Part shown: piece after piece, positions 51,835 through 60,613 of the stretch
Layout of the letters: the number at the start of each line of letters is the position of its first letter
Position numbering within the stretch: position 1 is the first letter of the stretch
Origin: JANYGM01 sp043764015
Lineage (GTDB): Bacteria > Bacteroidota > Bacteroidia > Cytophagales > Thermonemataceae
Direction of reading: 5' to 3'
NCBI GenBank assembly: GCA_043764015.1
Contig: JAYUKY010000012.1
Location: 9,719 to 73,718, forward strand
Length of the DNA: 64,000 bases
Notes under the pieces: generated by a model
What the model was told of the DNA's origin: nothing
Databases searched by the model: none
Seen by the model: only the letters and a program-made list of their open reading frames with translations
Position numbers and translations under genes: made by a program

Positions 51835-53739
51835 CTATTCGCTAAGTTCTAGCCAGCGCATTTCTTTTTCTTCAAGTATCTTATTGATTTTTAGCAAGTT
51901 AGCAGACCAATTTTTAAAATCTTCTGGAGAAGGATTTTGTACATTCTCACCTGCAAGTTTCTTGTTCAAATCAATTTTTTCTGTTTCCAAAGTTGCCATT
52001 TCTGTTTCTATTGCTTCTAATTCTTGCTTTTCTTTGAAAGAAAGTTTGCGCTTGTTGTCTTCTTTTGGAGCTATAATTTCAACTTTTTGTTCCAATTTTG
52101 GCGGATTTTTCTGTTTATTTTTGGCTTTTTGCTCTAGTTCCAAATCTTCCAATTCTTCTTTATAATCCGTATAATTGCCGTTGAAATCTCTTATTTCGCC
52201 TGTTCCATCAAAAATAAACAGTCTATCCACGAGTTTGTCCATAAAATACCTATCGTGAGAAACCAAAAGCAAACAACCTGAAAATTTCTCTAAAAAATCC
52301 TCCAAAACATTCAAAGTTTGAATATCTAAATCATTAGTTGGCTCATCTAAAATCAAGAAATTAGGGCTTTTAACCAAGATTTTCATCAGTTGCAAACGGC
52401 GTTTTTCTCCTCCGCTCAACTTATCCACCATTTTGTATTGCGTTTCTGGCGGAAACAAAAAAGTAGTCAAAAACTGCGTTGCGGTGATAGTTTGCCCGTT
52501 TCCTAGCGTGATAATCTCCGCAATTTCTTTGATAACATCAATCACACGCTGGTCTGCGCCATATTGCAGGGCATCTTGCGAATAATACCCAAAAGTAATG
52601 GTTTCTCCAATGCTAATAGTGCCGCTATTTGGCTCAATTTGTTGTGTGAGAAGTTTCAAAAATGTAGATTTTCCTACACCATTTCTGCCCACAACGCCTA
52701 TTCTATCCCCTTTTTTGAAAACATAAGAAAAATCATTAATAATTTTTTTAACAGTATCTTTATCATTAAAAAACTTATTGATATGTTCCATTTCAAGGAT
52801 TTTATTCCCCAACCTTGCTGTTTTCATATTCAGCTCTAAAGTTGTCTTTGTATTGTTTTGTTGTGCTTTTTCTTTGATATTTTCAAAATTTTCAACTCTA
52901 TATTTTGCCTTCGTACCTCTTGCTCGTGGCTGTTTACGTATCCAATCAAGCTCTTTTTTGAAAAGATTTTTAGCTTTGTCTATTTCACTTTGAAGATTTG
53001 CTTCTCTTTCAGATTTTTTCTCCAAAAAATAACCATAATTCCCTTCATAATTATAAATTTGGGCATTTTCAAGCTCCACAATTCTATTACAAACGGCATC
53101 TAAGAAATACCTATCGTGAGTAATAAGTAACAAAGTAGTTTCAGCAGATGACAAAAACCCCTCCAACCATTCAATAGTGTCCAAATCCAAGTGATTGGTT
53201 GGCTCATCAAGTATTAAGACATCAGGCTCACTAATAAGGAGTTGCGCTAAGGCAACACGCTTTTTTTGCCCACCAGAAAGTTCTGAAATAGGTTTTTCTA
53301 AATTATGCAAATCAAATCTACCCAAAATTTGTTTTACTTTTGCTTCATATTCCCACGCATTATACTTGTCCATTTGCTCCATTGCGTGTTGTAGCCTGTC
53401 AATGTCGTCCGTATGCTCCAAACTAAGCTCATATTCTTCAATAGCCTTAAAAGCAGGCGTTGGCACACGGAAAATAGCCTCTGAAATAGTTTTTGCTTCA
53501 CCAAAATTAGGTTCTTGTGGCAAATACCCAATTCCAGTTTCTTTTTTAATGGCAATAGTGCCTTCATCAGGTATGTCTGCGCCCACAAGCATACGTACAA
53601 GCGTGGTTTTGCCTGTGCCGTTTGCGCCCACGAGGGCAATTTTTTCACCCTGATTGATACCAAAATTAAGGTTACGTAGCAACCAACGGTCACCAAATTG
53701 TTTAGAAATATTATCCGCAGAAAGAAGATTGATAGCCAT
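51835..53739 (-). CDS. ABC-F family ATP-binding protein (Uup/EttA type)
   Basis: A 634-residue soluble protein with two ABC ATPase domains and no membrane part. Domain 1 has LVGANGTGKTTLVRML near residue 38, LSGGQKKRVALAQLL near 155 and ILDEPTNHLDLDTIEWLE. A linker (about 245-315, KKSEREANLQSEIDKAKNLF) precedes domain 2 with VVGRNGVGKSTFLKLL near 350, KLSGGEKRRLQLMKIL and ILDEPTNDLDIQTL. The C-terminal coiled coil (KLSFKEKQELEAIETEMATLETEK) is the Uup-type tail. ABC-F proteins act on the ribosome in translation control or drug protection. It is probably not linked to an exporter. Confidence 0.95.
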   Translation of the reverse strand: MAINLLSADNISKQFGDRWLLRNLNFGINQGEKIALVGANGTGKTTLVRMLVGADIPDEGTIAIKKETGIGYLPQEPNFGEAKTISEAIFRVPTPAFKAIEEYELSLEHTDDIDRLQHAMEQMDKYNAWEYEAKVKQILGRFDLHNLEKPISELSGGQKKRVALAQLLISEPDVLILDEPTNHLDLDTIEWLEGFLSSAETTLLLITHDRYFLDAVCNRIVELENAQIYNYEGNYGYFLEKKSEREANLQSEIDKAKNLFKKELDWIRKQPRARGTKAKYRVENFENIKEKAQQNNTKTTLELNMKTARLGNKILEMEHINKFFNDKDTVKKIINDFSYVFKKGDRIGVVGRNGVGKSTFLKLLTQQIEPNSGTISIGETITFGYYSQDALQYGADQRVIDVIKEIAEIITLGNGQTITATQFLTTFLFPPETQYKMVDKLSGGEKRRLQLMKILVKSPNFLILDEPTNDLDIQTLNVLEDFLEKFSGCLLLVSHDRYFMDKLVDRLFIFDGTGEIRDFNGNYTDYKEELEDLELEQKAKNKQKNPPKLEQKVEIIAPKEDNKRKLSFKEKQELEAIETEMATLETEKIDLNKKLAGENVQNPSPEDFKNWSANLLKINKILEEKEMRWLELSE

Positions 53740-53800
53740 TTATTATGTTTTGAATTGTATTTTTATAGTAATATTTTGTTTTTATTCCCTTTGGAAACTG

Positions 53801-54418
53801 TTATTCATTTGCCAAACTTTTATCTAAAATCCACTGCCAAACTGCCAAAACTTCATTAGGATTTGTAAATGTAAGCGGAATATAATTGGGGTCAATATAC
53901 AAATTCTTATTTTCTAATTTTAGAAAACACCACAAACGAGCGTTCGTTACACAACCATAAATAGCTTTACGAGATTGTCCTTTTTGTTCATTAAAAATTT
54001 GCATTGCATACATTTTTGCGCCACATTCCGCCAAACTTTCAGTTATTTCTTTGTTTTTAGCCTCCATAAGGCATATAATTGGCGAAGTAATTTTGGGTTT
54101 ATTGATTTCTGCTGATAGAACAAAATTACAAACGCCACTTAAATTATTTTCCACATCAACCCTAAACTGAAAACCTGAATAAATACTAAATTGATAGCTA
54201 TTTGCCCGTTTAAGTTCCTTCAAAACAGGTGCAATTACAAATTCTGATTTGGCTTTTAATGTCGTTAAAGATGCTCTTAAAGCATCTTCTAAATCACCTA
54301 AAAGTGCATTACTAGCCTTTATAGCAGAAAATACTTTTGGTAACCACGCTTTATTAACGTCATTGATGCCAAATTGAGTACGTAGGGTTTCTAGTTTTTT
54401 AAATTTATTATATGCCAT
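53801..54418 (-). CDS. Predicted PD-(D/E)XK nuclease-fold protein
   Basis: A 205-residue protein with no signal. The core FQFRVDVENNLSGVCNFVLS... to SPIICLMEAKNKEITESLAECGAKMYAMQIFN has the spacing of a PD-(D/E)XK nuclease: an acidic residue in a turn, then E-x-K in strand 3 (MEAKNKE, about residue 124), then a helix with conserved polar residues. After it comes AIYGCVTNARLWCFLKLEN, typical of the cyanobacterial and Bacteroidota restriction-enzyme-like hypothetical proteins. There is no methylase or other partner next to it, so it is an orphan. Function unknown. Confidence 0.65.
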   Translation of the reverse strand: MAYNKFKKLETLRTQFGINDVNKAWLPKVFSAIKASNALLGDLEDALRASLTTLKAKSEFVIAPVLKELKRANSYQFSIYSGFQFRVDVENNLSGVCNFVLSAEINKPKITSPIICLMEAKNKEITESLAECGAKMYAMQIFNEQKGQSRKAIYGCVTNARLWCFLKLENKNLYIDPNYIPLTFTNPNEVLAVWQWILDKSLANE

Positions 54419-54582
54419 AATTTTGCTAATTAAATTGTTTCAAAAATTACTCTTATGGTAATAAATACATTGACAGTCACACAAAAGTAGCTTTTTTTAC
54501 TTGATTTAGCAAAAAAACAGTAGGAATTATAAAAAGTACAAAGAATTATGTAAGATATTGTGCAAAAAACAGACGGAAATAA

Positions 54583-57500
54583 CTATGCTAAATTTCTAAA
54601 AAAGTGCTTATACATCAAAGGAACAAAGAAAAGAGCCGTAAAAGTACCAATACTTAGTCCGCCAATGATAGCAATAACGAAAGGTTTTTGCAAATCTGCG
54701 CCCAAACCAGTATCAAAAAGGAAAGGCAAAAGTGCCAAAATATTAGTCAGAGAAGTCATTAAAATAGGTTTAAAAGTGATTTCACCTGCTTTGCTGATAG
54801 CCTCATCAACAGAAATATTAGGTATATTTTTGCGTAAACGGTTGATAGTGTCTATTTTAAGGATAGATTCATTGTCAATAATGCCTAGCATTACCGTAAG
54901 CCCCATTGCCGCCATAATATTCAGAGTTTGTCCTGTGAAATAAAGCAACAAAAAACTACCCATAAAGCCCAAGGGAAGCGTAAAAACGACAATTAAAGGC
55001 ATTTTGAAGTTTTCAAATTCTATTGCCAAAATAAAGTACAAAAGTGCAACAGAAATCAGTAAAATCAGCAATAATTGTTGAATATTTTTGCTGTTTTCAA
55101 AATATTGCCCAGAAAAATCAACTTTCAAGTTATTTTTTAGGGCAAGTTCAGTAGATTTTGTAATAAATTCATTTGTTTCTTCCTTATTTTGTAGGCTAAT
55201 ACTGTGAAAAATACCAGTTTTGTCTGCCGTTAGGCTACGGTAATCAGTAAAAAACTCATATTTTACAAATTCTGACAACGGATAAACCGCCAAACTATCC
55301 GCAGGATTAGCAAAGACTGGATTATTTGCTGAAATAAACGTATTTTGTAGTTTTTCTTGAAAACTTGTATTACCTTCATACAACTGAATGGGCAAAATTT
55401 CGCCAAACTTTTTTATTTGAGTAATTTCTGTGTTTCCAAGCAGATTTTGGACTTTTTCTATGATTTGTTGAGGCGAAACATTGTAACGTGTCATTGCCTC
55501 ATAGTTGGGCAAAAGCCGTACTTGCGTTTCTTGTGCCAAACCTTCCCCGTTTTTAATCTCAAAATTTTGTGCTATTTGAGCCGTTTGCGCCTGTATTTTG
55601 CTGATTTCTATAGGCGTGGATGCATTTTGATTTTTAAATTTTGCATCAAGATAATTTTTTTGTTGCCTAAAAATCAAGTCAAAAGCGTTGGGCGCATCTG
55701 TGATTTGTGCGCTGGCGTTGGGATAATTCTGACGAATGAATTTATCTAATTTCTTAGAAAAAGCCTCTTTTTGTTTTTCGTTTTTACAGAAAAAATACAA
55801 TTCCGTTTCCTGCAAAAGTGAAGGCGTTTGTTGTAGTAAAAATTGTTGTATGCCGACTTCACTTTCAGAAAAATTATTTATTTGATTATACTCTTTTTCA
55901 AAAAAAGTACTGATTTTCTTTGTTCTAATGCTATTTTCAGAAATATTAAGGGCTTCATTCCAACGGATTTTTAGTAGCAATTCTTGACGTTCTATCTTTG
56001 GCAAACCTTCCACTTCCAACAAAAAACCTAACATCATTCCTAAAAAACCTAATAAAAACAAGGTAGGTAAAAATATTTTTTTTCTTAGAAAAATCCAATA
56101 AAATAATTTCTTATAAGTTTTCAGAAAAAACAAATACAAACGGTTGTCTTCACGTGGGAGCGTGTAAGAATTCTTAAAAATAAGCAAATAAAGCAAAGGT
56201 AACAAGAAAAACGACACCAAAAGTGAAGTCAGCAAAATAGCTCCAACTGCAACAGCTTGGTCGTAGGCAAGCGCACCAGAAATGCCTCCCAAAAATACCA
56301 AAGGCACAAAAACGGCTTGTGTCGTGAGCGCAGAACTCACAAGTGGCGCAATCATTTCTGATGTGCCTTCTACGCAACTCCAAAAGAGATTTTCATTATT
56401 AAACTCTCTTTCTAGGCGTTTTTTGCCAATATTATCAAAAATAATAATGGCATTGTCAATAGTCATTCCTAAGCCCAACGCAAGACCAGAAAGAGAGATG
56501 ATATTGACAGAAACTCCAAAAACAAAAAATACTAAGAAACTCATTACCAAAGAACTAGGCAATATTATTCCTATCAAAAAAGGTATTTTGTAGTTTCCAA
56601 TAAAAATGAAAAGCATCAAAAAAGCAAAAAAACCCCCAAAAAGCAAATCATTTTTCAAATTGCCAATACCTGCGTCTAGCAGAACAGACTGATTTTGAGT
56701 AACATAAAACGAAACTTGAGGATATTCTTGCTTAAAAATTTCTATATTTTCGTTGAAAATACGCATAAGTTCGGGCATTTGCGCCTTTTCTTGTTTATGT
56801 AAGGTTATTACTAAACTTTCCGTATTATTATAAAAATGATAACCTTGTGGTCGTTGGATAGTGTCTTTTATTTCAGCAAGTTCTGTAAGTGGAATAATAG
56901 TGCCTTTGGGACTTGTAATGGCTATTTTGCGGACATTATCAGCATTTTGTAGCGTTGATTTGAGTTGCATGAAATAGCGGTATTGTCCATCTTTCACAGA
57001 AATAGACCCCAATTCTTGGTTATTTTGAGAAATAGCCTCTATCAAAACTCTTTCAGAAATGCCCAAAGCCTGCATTTTGATAGCATCAGGCTGTATAAAA
57101 ATGGCTTTTCTTTGCATTCCATTCAAATCCACCAAAGACACGCCAGAAAGTGCTTCTAAACGCTTTTTAATGACTTTTTCAGCTAGTTCAGACGTTTCTA
57201 TCATCTTGTTTTTCTCCTTTGGAACTACCTGCACACGCACCACAGGCACATCAGACATGTTGATACGTATGACTTGTGGGCGAGGCATATTCTTAGGCAA
57301 ACGGTTAATCAGTTGGTCAATTTTCTCATTTATCTCAATATAAGCGAGTTCCATATTGGTTTTGTAGGCAAAAAATAGCACAGCTTGCCCATTTTCACTA
57401 TTTGCCTGTGACGAAATATCTTGTAGATTGCTAGCTGTCAGCAATGCCTCACGCATAGGACGTAAAATGGATTTTTCAATTTCAGCAGGGGAAGCATTAG

Positions 57501-57648
57501 GCAAATTAACCTTTACAATGATTTGAGGCACATCAATACTAGGCAGAAGCGACACAGGAAGTTTCAAAACCGCCAATACACTAAACACCAAAACTACCAA
57601 AAAACTCATTCCTACCGCAATAGGACGCTTAAATAAAAAGTTTAACAT
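54583..57648 (-). CDS. RND efflux transporter, inner-membrane permease
   Basis: A 1021-residue AcrB/CusA-type permease. The N-terminus FKRPIAVGMSFLVVLVFSVL is TM1, followed by the pore domain (LPSIDVPQIIVKVNLPNASP). The TM2-TM6 block begins with LLFGGFFAFLMLFIFIG. TM4 holds the proton-relay region LGLGMTIDNAIIIFDN, where the second Asp of AcrB (Asp407-Asp408) is Asn, as in many RND proteins. The second half repeats the fold, with TM8-TM12 (LLILLISVALLYFILAIEF... GLTVMLGIIDNESIL). It should export small molecules or metals from periplasm and inner membrane with the adaptor encoded upstream. No TolC-type outer-membrane gene is adjacent. The substrate is unknown. Confidence 0.93.
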   Translation of the reverse strand: MLNFLFKRPIAVGMSFLVVLVFSVLAVLKLPVSLLPSIDVPQIIVKVNLPNASPAEIEKSILRPMREALLTASNLQDISSQANSENGQAVLFFAYKTNMELAYIEINEKIDQLINRLPKNMPRPQVIRINMSDVPVVRVQVVPKEKNKMIETSELAEKVIKKRLEALSGVSLVDLNGMQRKAIFIQPDAIKMQALGISERVLIEAISQNNQELGSISVKDGQYRYFMQLKSTLQNADNVRKIAITSPKGTIIPLTELAEIKDTIQRPQGYHFYNNTESLVITLHKQEKAQMPELMRIFNENIEIFKQEYPQVSFYVTQNQSVLLDAGIGNLKNDLLFGGFFAFLMLFIFIGNYKIPFLIGIILPSSLVMSFLVFFVFGVSVNIISLSGLALGLGMTIDNAIIIFDNIGKKRLEREFNNENLFWSCVEGTSEMIAPLVSSALTTQAVFVPLVFLGGISGALAYDQAVAVGAILLTSLLVSFFLLPLLYLLIFKNSYTLPREDNRLYLFFLKTYKKLFYWIFLRKKIFLPTLFLLGFLGMMLGFLLEVEGLPKIERQELLLKIRWNEALNISENSIRTKKISTFFEKEYNQINNFSESEVGIQQFLLQQTPSLLQETELYFFCKNEKQKEAFSKKLDKFIRQNYPNASAQITDAPNAFDLIFRQQKNYLDAKFKNQNASTPIEISKIQAQTAQIAQNFEIKNGEGLAQETQVRLLPNYEAMTRYNVSPQQIIEKVQNLLGNTEITQIKKFGEILPIQLYEGNTSFQEKLQNTFISANNPVFANPADSLAVYPLSEFVKYEFFTDYRSLTADKTGIFHSISLQNKEETNEFITKSTELALKNNLKVDFSGQYFENSKNIQQLLLILLISVALLYFILAIEFENFKMPLIVVFTLPLGFMGSFLLLYFTGQTLNIMAAMGLTVMLGIIDNESILKIDTINRLRKNIPNISVDEAISKAGEITFKPILMTSLTNILALLPFLFDTGLGADLQKPFVIAIIGGLSIGTFTALFFVPLMYKHFFRNLA

Positions 57649-57661
57649 CAGTTTTTTTTAG

Positions 57662-57836
57662 TGCTTAGCCCCAGCGGGGCAACATATTTATAGAAAATTG
57701 AGCAAAAAATATATTCAACACCAGTAGAGGGGCATCAATGCGCCTGTTTTTATAAATATGTCGCCCCGCTGGGCTTAATACAAATAAAATCCCAATTATA
57801 TTGCTATAAATATGACGTCCCGCTGGGACTGAATAC
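57662..57836. repeat. Three copies of CAGCGGGACGACATATTTAT repeat, two inverted
   Basis: Copy A 57666-57693 is forward; copies B 57750-57778 and C 57804-57836 are inverted. A and B can pair into one long stem. They fill the 234-base gap between the permease and adaptor genes. See also 24188-24231. Confidence 0.65.
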
Positions 57837-57882
57837 AAATTAGCAATGTCGTTGTCTAAGTGTTAAAAAAATTATGGTACGT

Positions 57883-58959
57883 TCAACGTGCGTTCAAAAC
57901 TACGGGTGAGTCGTGGGCGAGTTGCAAATTATTGGTAATAATCACTTTTTCACCTGCTTTTAGTCCTTCTGTTATTTCTATTTCTTGCGTATTTTCTAGC
58001 CCTGTGATGACGTAATGCCATTTTGCTAGTTTATTTTCTTCTGTAAAAACAACTTTTTTACCAGAGCGCATCACAATAGCCTCACGTGGCACGCTGATAG
58101 TTTCTTTTTGAGGGACAAAAATAGTAGCCGTTGCGTTCATACCAACAAAAAGACTTTCAGAATTCAAAATACGCAGTTTTACTTTTACCATTCCGTTGCT
58201 GTTTACTCTTGGGTTGATGTCAGAAATGATGCTTTCATACGTTTTTGAGGCTTTGCTAATGGTTTTTATGCTGGCTTTCTGTCCTTTTTGAAGCATAGAA
58301 AGTTCTGTTTCTAGCACATCTACCACAAGCTCCAGACTACCAGACGAATACACCACACAAGCCACTTGATTTGGGTTAATAAAATTTCCTTGTTTGAGGT
58401 TAAAATCCGCTACAACACCAGCAAACGGACTACGCAACTGCGAAAAGCTAAGGTTATTTTTTGCTTCTTCTATTTGTAAGTCTGCGGTAGTGAGGTTATT
58501 ACGTGTGCGTATGCGCTCGTGTAGGAGCGGGTCTATGCCACCATTAGGGAGCGTGGGATTGCCACCGTAGTCGGTAACTTCTTTGATATAAAGCTCATAA
58601 TTGATGTTTTTTTGGTTTTGGGCTTTTTTGAGCGAGATATTTTGGTCTGATGTTTCCAAAGTAGCGAGGATTTGCCCAGCCGCTACATATTGCCCATTTG
58701 TAACTAAAATGGCACTTAAATAACCGCCAAATTTAAAGCGCATTTCTGCGTGATTTTGGGCTTCTATTTTGCCATTTGCCCTAATCTGATAAGAAAATAG
58801 TTTTTTATCCGCAGAAACAGTACTTACGGTGGTAATTTCTGTTTCTGCAGTTTTTTTGGTTATATTTTCTTTGCTGATTTCTTGCGTGGTTGATTTGTCT
58901 GTTTTGCAGGAAATTAAAGAGAAAATAATAAGAAATATAGGAAAAATGGTTTTAATCAA
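57883..58959 (-). CDS. RND efflux periplasmic adaptor lipoprotein (HlyD/MFP family)
   Basis: A 358-residue adaptor. The signal (IKTIFPIFLIIFSLISC) ends in lipobox LISC at about residues 15-18. The core has the barrel-sandwich hybrid split by a helical hairpin: IEAQNHAEMRFKFGGYLSAI, GQYVAAGQILATLE near 95, then the hairpin (ISLKKAQNQKNINYELYIKE... NLTTADLQIEEAKNN), then LRSPFAGVVADFNLKQGNFI near 178, and the beta-barrel plus membrane-proximal domain. The start codon is TTG at 58957-58959; no ATG lies upstream in frame. The first 28 codons are found again as fossils at 60483, 62092 and 63697. Directly upstream, 24 bases away, is a propeller lipoprotein gene. Confidence 0.92.
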   Translation of the reverse strand: MIKTIFPIFLIIFSLISCKTDKSTTQEISKENITKKTAETEITTVSTVSADKKLFSYQIRANGKIEAQNHAEMRFKFGGYLSAILVTNGQYVAAGQILATLETSDQNISLKKAQNQKNINYELYIKEVTDYGGNPTLPNGGIDPLLHERIRTRNNLTTADLQIEEAKNNLSFSQLRSPFAGVVADFNLKQGNFINPNQVACVVYSSGSLELVVDVLETELSMLQKGQKASIKTISKASKTYESIISDINPRVNSNGMVKVKLRILNSESLFVGMNATATIFVPQKETISVPREAIVMRSGKKVVFTEENKLAKWHYVITGLENTQEIEITEGLKAGEKVIITNNLQLAHDSPVVLNAR

Positions 58960-58983
58960 TATTATTGGGTTAATTTTGTTTTA

Positions 58984-60084
58984 CTATTTTTTAGCTAACT
59001 CACAAAGTTCATATAACATAACATTTTCAATATCTTTGTCTACTTTGGGTAGCCACATTCCTTCCTTAGTGAAAATAGGATTATAAGGAAATAATTTATC
59101 TGGAGTACGAGCTACTTCTCCTATTTTTTCAAGATTGGTATTTAAAATTATCAATCCAAATTTATCATCCATTTTTGGCTCTTTAAGCATAAAAACTCTA
59201 CAAAAAACATCTCTAAATTTATCATAATAGACACCCATAAATTGTGAGGTTTCGTTGGCTATTTTATTACTTTCTTTTCCTTCTGATAATTCTTTTTCAA
59301 GTGTCTTAACTGTTTGTAATTGCTTAGAATTAGCTAGATAAGCAGTATTTGTTTGATAATCCGAAACTTGTAAATAGTGGTCTGCTGAAAAACTATGAAT
59401 AAATTTTTTATGCTTAAATGAGTACGTTCTATGAAACATCATCAACATACTAGGATAAATGTTTTGTTGATAGACTTCTGGAAAAGTGTATTTATACTCA
59501 AATTTCTTAGTTTTCAAGTCCAAAATAATCACACAACCTGTGGAAGCGTAGTATTTTTTATTTGCTGGACCTGACGGCGGTGGGGAGCTTGAAATGTGCA
59601 TTTTATTATTTACTAACACAAGAGGTGTATATGGAAATGGGTCGGGAGTAGCATTATTGGCATTTTTCTCTCTATTGAAAACTTCATAAGTATTTTTTAC
59701 AATTCCTTTATGGTCAATAAGGGAAAGTTTATATAAAGGTGCATCAAGCACAAAAATAGAGTCTTGCGTATGCACCAAAAAATCCGTAATCATTCCTACA
59801 CCATTATCTCCCTCTTTTTCTAGCATTATTTTCTTTGATAATTTCCCTTTATCCTCAAAATCATAAAACTGAAGTGTATTTGTTTTTCTGTTGAGAATAA
59901 CTAACTCATTTGTTTTTTCAAGGTATTGTGTATTGAGTTGGATATTTGCTGTTGAATTATCTATTGGGATAGAAATGATTTTTTTACTAGTTAATTTATA
60001 ATCTGTGCTAGCTATTTGCTCTTTTTGGCTTTGACACGAAGAAAAAAGTAAGAGAAAAAAAAATATTTTTAGGCTATTTTGCAT
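58984..60084 (-). CDS. Propeller-like lipoprotein (DUF4221/six-bladed type), cassette 1
   Basis: A 366-residue lipoprotein (signal IFFFLLLFSSC, lipobox FSSC). The body is made of repeated beta-strand blocks such as LQFYDFEDKGKLSKKIML, DSIFVLDAPLYKLSLIDHKG and CVIILDLKTKKFEYKYTF, which fit a beta-propeller. I see the DUF4221-like order but no catalytic residues. The last residues YELCELAKK are encoded again, as fossils, behind the two other cassettes. It is the last cassette gene before the RND adaptor gene and may be co-transcribed with it. A strong hairpin separates it from the small-peptide gene upstream. Confidence 0.7.
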   Translation of the reverse strand: MQNSLKIFFFLLLFSSCQSQKEQIASTDYKLTSKKIISIPIDNSTANIQLNTQYLEKTNELVILNRKTNTLQFYDFEDKGKLSKKIMLEKEGDNGVGMITDFLVHTQDSIFVLDAPLYKLSLIDHKGIVKNTYEVFNREKNANNATPDPFPYTPLVLVNNKMHISSSPPPSGPANKKYYASTGCVIILDLKTKKFEYKYTFPEVYQQNIYPSMLMMFHRTYSFKHKKFIHSFSADHYLQVSDYQTNTAYLANSKQLQTVKTLEKELSEGKESNKIANETSQFMGVYYDKFRDVFCRVFMLKEPKMDDKFGLIILNTNLEKIGEVARTPDKLFPYNPIFTKEGMWLPKVDKDIENVMLYELCELAKK

Positions 60085-60100
60085 TGCATTATTGGGTTTT

Positions 60101-60138
60101 AAACGAAATCAGACTTATTTTTAAGTCTGATTTCGTTT
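60101..60138. promoter_or_regulatory. 17-bp perfect hairpin between peptide and propeller genes, cassette 1
   Basis: AAACGAAATCAGACTTA (60101-60117) and TAAGTCTGATTTCGTTT (60122-60138) with a TTTT loop. On the coding (reverse) strand it ends in TTT but lacks a long U run, so it is more likely an attenuator or mRNA-stabilising stem than a full terminator. Confidence 0.7.
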
Positions 60139-60161
60139 GATTTGAAAATGTTTTTTAGGGA

Positions 60162-60356
60162 TTAAGCACCATAACAATCTCCACCAGAACCTGCACAACC
60201 ATAAACATTAATAGTTACCCCTCCAATAGTAACATACCAATCAAACCAAGTTTTATAGACGTCTGCCACTACTTTAGGGGCTTGTGCTTCTACTTTGCTT
60301 GGTGTAGCAAAGCTCATACCTGCAAGTAGCAGGGCAAAAATAATTTTCTTTTTCAT
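60162..60356 (-). CDS. Small secreted peptide, cassette 1 (NVEAL-like)
   Basis: A 64-residue protein with a signal peptide (MKKKIIFALLLAGMSF... SKVEAQ, about 1-25). The mature part starts APKVVADVYKTWFDWYVT and ends with Gly-rich CAGSGGDCYGA carrying two Cys. The PKVVADV word is the C-terminal end of the peptide of cassette 2, and PKVVAHP is that of cassette 3, so here the peptide seems to carry an extra 31-residue tail. The signal (LLLAGMSF, VEA) is like the Bacteroidota NVEAL peptides, which are small, secreted and often paired with six-bladed propellers. The role is unknown; a secreted substrate or toxin-like peptide is possible. Confidence 0.72.
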   Translation of the reverse strand: MKKKIIFALLLAGMSFATPSKVEAQAPKVVADVYKTWFDWYVTIGGVTINVYGCAGSGGDCYGA

Positions 60357-60401
60357 ATTATTGAAGGATTAAAATTGAAGATAAATTAAATTAACTCTTC
60401 A

Positions 60402-60443
60402 AAAATACAAAATACAAAATACAAAATACAAAATACAAAATAC
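60402..60443. repeat. Six perfect tandem AAAATAC heptamers in the peptide 1 promoter
   Basis: Units at 60402, 60409, 60416, 60423, 60430 and 60437. On the coding (reverse) strand each unit reads GTATTTT and, across unit borders, TATTTTG, which is close to the -7 box TAnnTTTG. The run ends six bases from the conserved palindrome. Confidence 0.9.
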
Positions 60444-60448
60444 TTTTA

Positions 60449-60467
60449 ATTTAGAATCATTCTAAAT
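60449..60467. promoter_or_regulatory. Conserved palindromic operator candidate, cassette 1
   Basis: ATTTAGAAT-C-ATTCTAAAT, perfect 9-bp arms. The same core (ATTTAGA-N5-TCTAAAT) occurs at 62057 and 63662, each a few bases upstream of the likely -7 box of a peptide gene. Confidence 0.65.
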
Positions 60468-60482
60468 AGTGTGAATTTGTTT

Positions 60483-60613
60483 TTAGCTAATTTCTTGGTC
60501 TGTTTTGCAGGAAATCAATAAGAGAATGAGAAGGAATATAGGAAAAATGGTTTTAATCAATATTATTGGGTTAATTTTTTACTAATTTTTGGCTAACTCA
60601 CAAAGTTCATATA
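60483..60613 (-). pseudogene. Fossil of propeller 3' end plus RND adaptor 5' end, copy 1
   Basis: Just past the stop of the propeller gene at 60614 the reverse strand encodes YELCELAKN (as at the end of the propeller at 58984), then the adaptor's TTG start at 60560 and IKTIFPIFLLILLLISCKTD, then QEIS and a stop at 60483. The first 28 adaptor codons minus four are kept (25 residues). It could still be read as a mini-lipopeptide, but a duplication scar is the simpler reading. Confidence 0.75.

Noticed and set aside
60402..60443. Heptamer run considered as a CRISPR-like array
   Set aside because: Units are 7 bases with no spacers; it is a simple tandem repeat.
60483..60560. 25-codon lipoprotein-signal frame considered as a functional mini-lipopeptide (like colicin release lipoproteins)
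   Set aside because: A TTG start, clear homology to the adaptor 5' end and a frameshift in the third copy favour a duplication scar; not fully excluded.
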